Assembly (NCBI GenBank): GCA_023231105.1
Contig: JALNWB010000127.1
Location: forward strand, 1-11,601
Direction: 5' to 3'
Source: Ignavibacteriaceae bacterium
Lineage (GTDB): Bacteria; Bacteroidota; Ignavibacteria; Ignavibacteriales; Ignavibacteriaceae
DNA length: 11,601 nt
Shown here: positions 6,498 through 11,601 of the stretch, one piece after another
How the letters are laid out: every line of letters starts with the position of its first letter
Numbering within the stretch: position 1 is the first letter of the stretch
Made by a program: the position numbers and the translations under genes
Notes under the pieces: generated by a model
Told to the model about the DNA's origin: nothing
What the model saw: the letters and a program-made list of their open reading frames with translations, nothing else
Databases searched by the model: none

Positions 6498-9191
6498 CTA
6501 AAATGAAAAATCAGCCCCAATAACAATTTGCCGGGGTGATGAATAAAAATCCGGTCTGGTAAAAAATTCTTTAATAGTATTTACACCTCTCGGCGCTGTT
6601 TGATTTCGAGTAAGCTCCAATGTATCTCCGGCTCTTCCGGTATCGCCGAAAACATTTACTTCATTTAGAGTATCAAATAAATTAAAAATCTTCATAAATA
6701 TTGAAACTCGATGAGTTGCTAATTCAAAATACTTAGTCAAATAAAAATCAACATCGTAAAACGCCGGTCTGTTGTCGCTGTTTTCCAAACCTGTTCTTTG
6801 ATTTTGCAAAGATGGTGTATAAGGTAAACCTGATCCAAGTCTTCCAATAAAACTTGCTATATAATTTCCAGGTTCACCAAGCGTTAGCGTAAAATTAAGT
6901 GAGTGGGTTCTATCCCAATCCAATGGAACGAGCTGTTTATTCGCCTCTATCGGCGGATTAGATTGCGCATTGTTAAATGCGGCATTCGGATCCGATGCGC
7001 TCCCTTTTGCAATTTGGAAAGTATAATCTACCGTTGCCCCTAAACCATTGGTAAATCTTTTTTCAAAGGATAGTGTTATCCCCTTTACAGAACCATAATC
7101 TTTATTGATGAGTTTACTGAATTTTCTAAATTCATTTTTAATAAATATTTCCGATGCCAGTAAATTTCTTATATCTTTATAATAACCTGTAACTGTAATT
7201 CCCAATTCATCTGTTAAGGCTTGTTGCAAACCTATTTCATACATAATAGTTTGCTGCGGCTGAAGATCAGCATTACCAATAGTGTTGCCGATATTCTCAG
7301 GGAAATCTCCCGTTAACGGAATTCTGAAATTAGGATTACGGTACAAATTTTCGAACGGAGGTATCTGGAAAAAATGACCGTATGAAATATGAATTGCACC
7401 TCTATCCGAAATAGGATAAGACAATCCTATGCGTGGACTAATTTGAGATTTAGCTTTAGCCTTTGTTAGTAATGAGTCAGGAAACGGAGGTTGAAGTTCA
7501 TCTATAAGATTAATTTTATTAGGGTCTTTTAAATATTTACCGTCCGGTTCAAAATAGTCAAACCTAAGACCAACATTAACTATTAAATAATCAATCTCTA
7601 TCTTGTCTTGAATGTAATATGCAAACTGATAAGGATTAGCTTGATAAGTGTTGTAATTAAATGCTCCTGATTCCGGTATCTTCGGTTTAAAGTTTGAAGC
7701 AGCATCAATCATTATTTGAAAATCTTTGTACATCAGATCATGATATGTAAACTCAACTCCAGATTTAATTTGATTTATATTATCAATCTGCCATGTAAAA
7801 TCTGATTTACCGGTATAGCTTGTTGTGGTATGATTAAAATGCCAGTTCTGCGTACCACCGGTCAGGAATGAATTCCCGCTCACGTCGCTCTTTCTGATTG
7901 GATCTACATACCGAGGATCAAGAGGATCTTCGTAAACATATTGTTTAAACTCTGATCTGAGAGCCGAAGCGGAAAAATCTATAAATGCCGAATTATTCAA
8001 CATCAGCGTATAACTTATAATCCCTAAAAAACTTTTTTGATACTTTTTATAATCACCATCAGGATTAAGTTTATAAATATGATCATAGTCTCTGTATTTA
8101 TTATCCTGATATAATCCGGAAAGTACAATTCCTTTACCACCACCAACATTAATAGCCAATTTCCCTTGCAAAGATAACTTCCGATTGAAGTTCATTGGTA
8201 CATAGGCGCTGTCACCTGTAGCTCCGACATGCCAATCTGCCGGGTTGTTAGCAGAGAAGTTGGAAGAATCCGATGGATTAAAAATCCTTCGCCCATAAAT
8301 TGAACCTTCATCATAATTATAACGACCGGATAAAAAGAACTTTAATAAATTTCCCAAACCCGGTACCGGTCCGCTAACATTTCCTTGAACATTATAAACA
8401 TTGGTAGGACTAATATGATTTATATTTGTGAAAATATTTTTATGTGTGCTGACGTAATCACCGGAATAAAAAGAGAAATTTCCATCTAATTTATCACCTG
8501 CAATTTTCGTCACTTGATTAACGACGCCTGAAAGCGCTTCTCCATATTCGGCGTTAAATGTACCGGTAAGCACTTGAATTTCTTCAATACTATTTACTTC
8601 CGCCGATAAAGATGATTGCCCGGAATAAACATCATTAACGGGAACACCATCAATTAGATATTTTACTTCATTACCTCTGCCGCCTCTAAAATGTCCATCA
8701 ACAACACCGGCTTGTAAATTTACAACTGCCGCAACATCTTCTAATGGAAGCATGGAAATATTATCACTGCTTATAGTCGCTTCAGTAGATGTGAGATCTT
8801 TTCTGACTAAATGTTTTTCGGCTGTTACAATTACATCGGCTAATTCCATTGATTCCGGATTTAATTCAAAATCAATTTTTGTAGTCTGATCTACAGATAC
8901 CCTGACCTTCTGAACTATAAATGAAGCATAGCCAACCATCGAAGCTTTTAATTGATATTCTCCGGGAGGAAGATTAATTATGAAATAATTACCATCTAAG
9001 TCTGAAGAAGCTCCCATCGAGGTACCGACGACTAAAATATTTGTCCCTATTAGTGCTTCGCGAGTAGTTTTATCAATTATTTTACCCGCAATTTTTCCAG
9101 TGGTTCCGGCATAACCCAGTGTTCCTAAGAAAAAAATGAAAAGACCGATCGATGAAACTAAAACTTTATTACAATTAGTAAAAGTGAACAC
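6498..9191 (-). CDS. TonB-dependent receptor with carboxypeptidase-regulatory-like N-terminal domain
   Basis: Taking the GTG at 9189-9191, the product has 897 residues. A signal peptide (to about residue 29, LGYAG) is followed by a CarboxypepD_reg-like beta-sandwich (about 31-112: GKIAGKIIDKTTREALIGTN, SSDLDGNYFI, LPPGEYQLKASMVGY). Then comes a TonB-box-like ADVIVTAEK (118-126). The plug domain (about 130-235) shows LPLEDVAAVVNLQAGVV, YLIDGVPVND and GTFNAEYGEALSGVVNQVTK. The rest is the 22-strand barrel, with typical periplasmic turns (LSLQGKLAINVGGGKG, SQISPRIGLSYPISDRGAIH, IFMKIFNLFD) and a C-terminal Phe (IGADFSF). It imports a large substrate across the outer membrane using TonB energy; ligand unknown. 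No SusD-like gene adjoins it. The in-frame GTG three codons earlier (9198-9200) is part of an AGGTGG Shine-Dalgarno sequence, so the later GTG is preferred. It appears to be the first gene of the five-gene operon, lying just after a terminator. Confidence 0.93.
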   Translation of the reverse strand: MFTFTNCNKVLVSSIGLFIFFLGTLGYAGTTGKIAGKIIDKTTREALIGTNILVVGTSMGASSDLDGNYFIINLPPGEYQLKASMVGYASFIVQKVRVSVDQTTKIDFELNPESMELADVIVTAEKHLVRKDLTSTEATISSDNISMLPLEDVAAVVNLQAGVVDGHFRGGRGNEVKYLIDGVPVNDVYSGQSSLSAEVNSIEEIQVLTGTFNAEYGEALSGVVNQVTKIAGDKLDGNFSFYSGDYVSTHKNIFTNINHISPTNVYNVQGNVSGPVPGLGNLLKFFLSGRYNYDEGSIYGRRIFNPSDSSNFSANNPADWHVGATGDSAYVPMNFNRKLSLQGKLAINVGGGKGIVLSGLYQDNKYRDYDHIYKLNPDGDYKKYQKSFLGIISYTLMLNNSAFIDFSASALRSEFKQYVYEDPLDPRYVDPIRKSDVSGNSFLTGGTQNWHFNHTTTSYTGKSDFTWQIDNINQIKSGVEFTYHDLMYKDFQIMIDAASNFKPKIPESGAFNYNTYQANPYQFAYYIQDKIEIDYLIVNVGLRFDYFEPDGKYLKDPNKINLIDELQPPFPDSLLTKAKAKSQISPRIGLSYPISDRGAIHISYGHFFQIPPFENLYRNPNFRIPLTGDFPENIGNTIGNADLQPQQTIMYEIGLQQALTDELGITVTGYYKDIRNLLASEIFIKNEFRKFSKLINKDYGSVKGITLSFEKRFTNGLGATVDYTFQIAKGSASDPNAAFNNAQSNPPIEANKQLVPLDWDRTHSLNFTLTLGEPGNYIASFIGRLGSGLPYTPSLQNQRTGLENSDNRPAFYDVDFYLTKYFELATHRVSIFMKIFNLFDTLNEVNVFGDTGRAGDTLELTRNQTAPRGVNTIKEFFTRPDFYSSPRQIVIGADFSF

Positions 9192-9196
9192 TACAT

Positions 9197-9202
9197 CCAC
9201 CT
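9197..9202 (-). promoter_or_regulatory. Shine-Dalgarno site that decides the TonB receptor start
   Basis: The minus strand reads AGGTGG, then ATGTA, then GTG at 9189-9191. The 5-nt spacing is ideal for that GTG. The alternative GTG at 9198-9200 lies inside the site itself and has only AT-rich DNA without a purine box before it. Confidence 0.6.
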
Positions 9203-9245
9203 ATTATTACATTAAAAAAATATTTATTAATTAAAAATTGAGATT
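9203..9245 (-). promoter_or_regulatory. AT-rich leader expected to hold the operon promoter
   Basis: This short gap lies between the terminator of the repeat protein and the receptor's ribosome binding site. The terminator should block read-through, so the promoter of the five-gene unit would be expected here. The DNA is almost pure A and T, with several TAAT-type -10 candidates, but I see no clear -35, -33 TTTG or TAnnTTTG box, so no precise promoter is called. Confidence 0.3.
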
Positions 9246-9274
9246 AAAAAAAGGGCACCTTCACTAGGTGCCCT
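9246..9274 (-). terminator. Strong intrinsic terminator after the repeat protein
   Basis: On the minus strand a perfect 9-bp stem, AGGGCACCT and AGGTGCCCT, encloses the 5-nt loop AGTGA and runs directly into a T-tract (7 Ts from the last stem base). It starts 12 nt after the stop codon at 9287-9289. There is no T-tract on the plus-strand side, so it acts only in the minus direction. It marks the boundary between the two transcription units. Confidence 0.92.
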
Positions 9275-9286
9275 CGTCAAAATAAT

Positions 9287-11601
9287 TTACTTCAAAAGAA
9301 TCAGTTTTCTTGCTTGATAAAAGTCGCTAGTTCTAATTGAATAAATGTACGTTCCGCTGGAAACCTTTGATCCGAAATTATTATCGCCATCCCATTGAAC
9401 TTTATAAGTTCCGGGATTTTGTTCATTATTGATCAAGGTTTTTACTTCACGTCCGAGCAAATCATAAATTATTAACTTAACATATGAATTTGTTGGGAGT
9501 GAATAATTAATTATCGTACTCGGGTTAAAAGGATTCGGATAGTTTTGAGATAAACTATAATCAGTTGGAGTTTTTGTATCCTTAGTTATATCTGTAACTC
9601 CATTTTTCGTTATTTGTAGTTCATCCATATAAACTGTTCCCTGAAATCTTCCTAACGGATGTAATCTCACCGACATTGAAATTGCTCCATCCTGTACCGG
9701 GACATCAACATAAAATTGTTTCCAATCAAATGAGGTTGCATTTGGGAATTTTAATGGAATGTCTCTTGACCAAAATTCTCCCCAGCCTGCATTGTTTCCG
9801 ATTGTGTTATGGAAGATCGGCGTAATTGCTACACTCCATTGATCTCCTACTGCTGCTGCTGAATCCGGTTTCAAATTCATTCCTTTTATCCATACACTTA
9901 CTCTGAGTATATCACCGGGTACTATACCATTTAATGCGGTTATATCTTGCGGTACATTTGAAGAAGCTGCACGTGCTGAAGCTTTTGTCCCGCTGTTTAA
10001 TGGATATTTTTTTGTTCCAACAAATCCATCATGGGTTCCCGCTAAGTTTTCAAACTTAAGCGAATATAATCCTTGATGTGCTTGCTCATCGGTTATTCTT
10101 GTGTTCTCATAACCGGCATCTAATTGTCCGTCATTGCCTCCGTTTGGCGGCAGCCAGTAAAACCAGCCTGTCGGAACTCCTACTTGCGTGTTCCAATCTT
10201 GGCCTAACCAGCCTCCTCTTCCATTCAAAATAAAGTCATCTGCCCAGACTGTACCCGTTGCATCTTTTCCGCCTACAAACCTGATGATCGTTTTGAATGC
10301 ATCTTCCGGTAAGCTAATCGCACCTACGGCTGTCTCTGCTAACTTCCAGCCGGTTGAACTTGCTACACTCTGATCTAAGTCGAACTTCTTCTCTCCGATC
10401 AACGTTCCATCTTCACGGTAGAATGAATAACTTACATTCCACTTCTGATCTTCTGTCGTTGGATTTGTGTTTACTCCGGAAGTCTTGTAGTACACTCCCA
10501 TATCTATATCTACATTCTTAAAATGTCGCTCCGACCACAAGTCCACCATATTCTCCGACTCCCACATCGCTACTTCCGATGTTGTCGCCTTCGTAATTTT
10601 TAGTGATCTGCCCATCGAATGTGAATCGTCTTTCGCCCAGCTTAACGTGGCTCCGCTTGGTTCGGCTCCCTTCGTCCAATATGACGGCAAGTCTTGTTCA
10701 AAACTGCCTATCTCATTCAGTGAGGCTACTTCTAATTTTTCTACTTTCAATTCATCCATATAAACGGTTCCTTGGAACCTTCCTAATGGATGTAATCTTA
10801 CTGACATTGAAACTGCTCCATCCTGTACCGGAACATCAACATAAAACTGTGTCCAATCAAATGAGGTTACATTTGCAAATTTCAATGGAATGTCTCTTGA
10901 CCAAAATTCTCCCCAGCCTGCATTGTTTCCGATTGTGTTATGGAAGATCGGCGTAATCGCTACACTCCATTGATCTCCTACTGCTGCTGCTGAATCCGGT
11001 TTCAAGTTCATTCCTTTTATCCATACACTTACTCTTACGATATCACCCGGAACAACTCCACTTAATGGATATTTTTTTGTTCCGACAAATCCATCATGGG
11101 TTCCCGCTAAGTTTTCAAACTTAAGCGAATATAATCCTTGATGTGCTTGCTCATCGGTTATTCTTGTGTTCTCATAACCGGCATCCAATTGTCCGTCATT
11201 GCCTCCGTTTGGCGGCAGCCAGTAAAACCAGCCTGTCGGAACTCCTACTTGCGTGTTCCAATCTTGACCTAACCAGCCTCCTCTTCCATTCAAGATAAAG
11301 TCATCTGCCCAGACTGTACCCGTTGCATCTTTTCCGCCTACAAATCTGATGATCGTTTTGAATGCATCTTCCGGTAAGCTGATCTCACCTACGGCTGTCT
11401 CTGCTAACTTCCAGCCGGTTGAACTTGCTACACTCTGATCTAAGGCGAATTTCTTCTCTCCGATCAACGTTCCATCTTCACGGTAGAATGAATAACTTAC
11501 ATTCCACTTCTGATCTTCTGTCGTTGGATTTGTGTTTACTCCGGAAGTCTTGTAATACACTCCCATATCTATATCTACATTCTTAAAATGTCGCTCCGAC
11601 C
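9287..11601 (-). CDS. Tandem-repeat, carbohydrate-binding-like surface protein with type A T9SS sorting tail (5' end missing)
   Basis: The frame is open to the right edge, so the 770 visible residues are only the C-terminal part; the Met at 11564-11566 is internal, because the same peptide recurs mid-protein. The architecture is: partial module A (1-103), module B (about 108-284), module A (about 299-467), module B (about 473-664), then a sorting tail (681-770). Module A starts GSFEQDLPSYW and ends TVWADDFIL; module B has GWFYWLPP, YSLKFENLAG, RVSVWIKG and ends GTVYMDEL. These patterns resemble CBM4/9-type or galactose-binding jelly rolls, suggesting glycan binding (inference; no catalytic domain is visible). 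The tail carries NYPNPFNPSTIINYSLP, KLIIYDLLGREV, SSGTYIYSI and RKLILLK, the classic T9SS type A domain that is cleaved at export while the protein is attached to the surface or released. The gene is followed by its own terminator, so it is transcribed apart from the receptor operon. Confidence 0.88.
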   Translation of the reverse strand, partial: SERHFKNVDIDMGVYYKTSGVNTNPTTEDQKWNVSYSFYREDGTLIGEKKFALDQSVASSTGWKLAETAVGEISLPEDAFKTIIRFVGGKDATGTVWADDFILNGRGGWLGQDWNTQVGVPTGWFYWLPPNGGNDGQLDAGYENTRITDEQAHQGLYSLKFENLAGTHDGFVGTKKYPLSGVVPGDIVRVSVWIKGMNLKPDSAAAVGDQWSVAITPIFHNTIGNNAGWGEFWSRDIPLKFANVTSFDWTQFYVDVPVQDGAVSMSVRLHPLGRFQGTVYMDELKVEKLEVASLNEIGSFEQDLPSYWTKGAEPSGATLSWAKDDSHSMGRSLKITKATTSEVAMWESENMVDLWSERHFKNVDIDMGVYYKTSGVNTNPTTEDQKWNVSYSFYREDGTLIGEKKFDLDQSVASSTGWKLAETAVGAISLPEDAFKTIIRFVGGKDATGTVWADDFILNGRGGWLGQDWNTQVGVPTGWFYWLPPNGGNDGQLDAGYENTRITDEQAHQGLYSLKFENLAGTHDGFVGTKKYPLNSGTKASARAASSNVPQDITALNGIVPGDILRVSVWIKGMNLKPDSAAAVGDQWSVAITPIFHNTIGNNAGWGEFWSRDIPLKFPNATSFDWKQFYVDVPVQDGAISMSVRLHPLGRFQGTVYMDELQITKNGVTDITKDTKTPTDYSLSQNYPNPFNPSTIINYSLPTNSYVKLIIYDLLGREVKTLINNEQNPGTYKVQWDGDNNFGSKVSSGTYIYSIRTSDFYQARKLILLK
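9618..10536 (-). repeat. C-terminal copy of the long tandem repeat in the surface protein
   Basis: This segment repeats the one at 10749-11601. By eye, positions 10003-10536 differ from 11068-11601 at about 10 of 534 bases (offset 1065), while 9661-9929 differ from 10792-11060 at about 21 of 269 bases (offset 1131). The offset changes because this copy carries 66 extra bases. Both copies stay in frame. Confidence 0.93.
9930..10002. repeat. 66-bp in-frame indel bounded by TTTAATG direct repeats
   Basis: The plus strand has TTTAATG at 9930-9936 and again at 9996-10002, exactly 66 bases apart. The other repeat copy has a single CTTAATG at the matching place (11061-11067) and lacks the stretch between. 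The extra DNA encodes about 22 residues rich in Ala and Ser (including TKASARAASSNVPQDITALN). Slippage or recombination between the short direct repeats explains the difference simply. Confidence 0.8.
10749..11601 (-). repeat. N-terminal-side copy of the long tandem repeat, running off the window
   Basis: This matches 9618-10536 with the 66-bp stretch missing, and continues beyond the right edge. The edge falls at the base equivalent to 10536 in the other copy, so more repeat sequence, possibly more full units, should follow. The 212 bases between the copies (10537-10748) are the rest of a unit seen only once here. Confidence 0.92.

Noticed and set aside
9252..9274. The terminator hairpin as a bidirectional terminator or operator
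   Set aside because: Only the minus-strand side has a T-tract, and the stem directly abuts it, which fits a one-way intrinsic terminator; no plus-strand gene converges here.
10603..10956. A plus-strand open frame across the repeat region
   Set aside because: It is antisense to the repeat protein and covers parts of two different modules, so it has no independent unit; it appears to be a shadow frame.
9618..11601. The tandem repeat as an assembly artefact
   Set aside because: The copies differ at scattered, mostly synonymous positions and by a 66-bp in-frame indel, which a simple assembly duplication would not create. A collapse of further identical copies cannot be excluded.
1..11601. tRNA, rRNA, CRISPR arrays, insertion sequences or riboswitches
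   Set aside because: Coding sequence fills almost the whole window. The gaps are too short for these RNA genes, and no transposase, short regularly spaced repeats or inverted-repeat ends were seen.

Overview
The window most likely comes from a Gram-negative bacterium of the Bacteroidota/Ignavibacteriota group. The reasons are a canonical type IX secretion (T9SS) C-terminal tail with the NYPNPFNPST signature, a PorV/PorQ-type outer-membrane barrel, a TonB-dependent receptor with a carboxypeptidase-regulatory-like N-terminus, and AT-rich DNA. The tail style and the use of Shine-Dalgarno-like sites at some starts lean towards Ignavibacteria. This assignment rests on recognised protein families, not on a search.

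Every supported gene lies on the minus strand, so transcription runs from right to left. The right part (9287-11601) is the 3' portion of a secreted surface protein. It is built from tandem 355-residue repeats, each holding two beta-sandwich, carbohydrate-binding-like modules, and ends in a type A T9SS sorting domain. A strong intrinsic terminator (9246-9274) follows its stop and separates it from the next unit.

The left part (9191 down to 1) is a tightly packed run of five genes, probably one operon: TonB-dependent receptor; a large secreted FN3 protein with a FlgD-like/T9SS-like C-terminus; a PorV/PorQ-family barrel; a SurA/parvulin-like periplasmic chaperone; and a solute-binding lipoprotein that runs off the left edge. 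Junctions are short (23 nt, a 4-nt ATGA overlap, 44 nt, 6 nt).

The inferred logic is an envelope uptake module. The receptor and the large exported partner would work at the outer membrane, the PorV-like barrel would help export or anchor the partner, the chaperone would assist barrel folding, and the lipoprotein would pass a substrate, probably a sugar or oligosaccharide, to an ABC permease encoded beyond the window. No SusD-like protein lies between the receptor and the lipoprotein. There are no RNA genes, insertion sequences or CRISPR arrays visible, and no gene-free stretch longer than about 100 bases.
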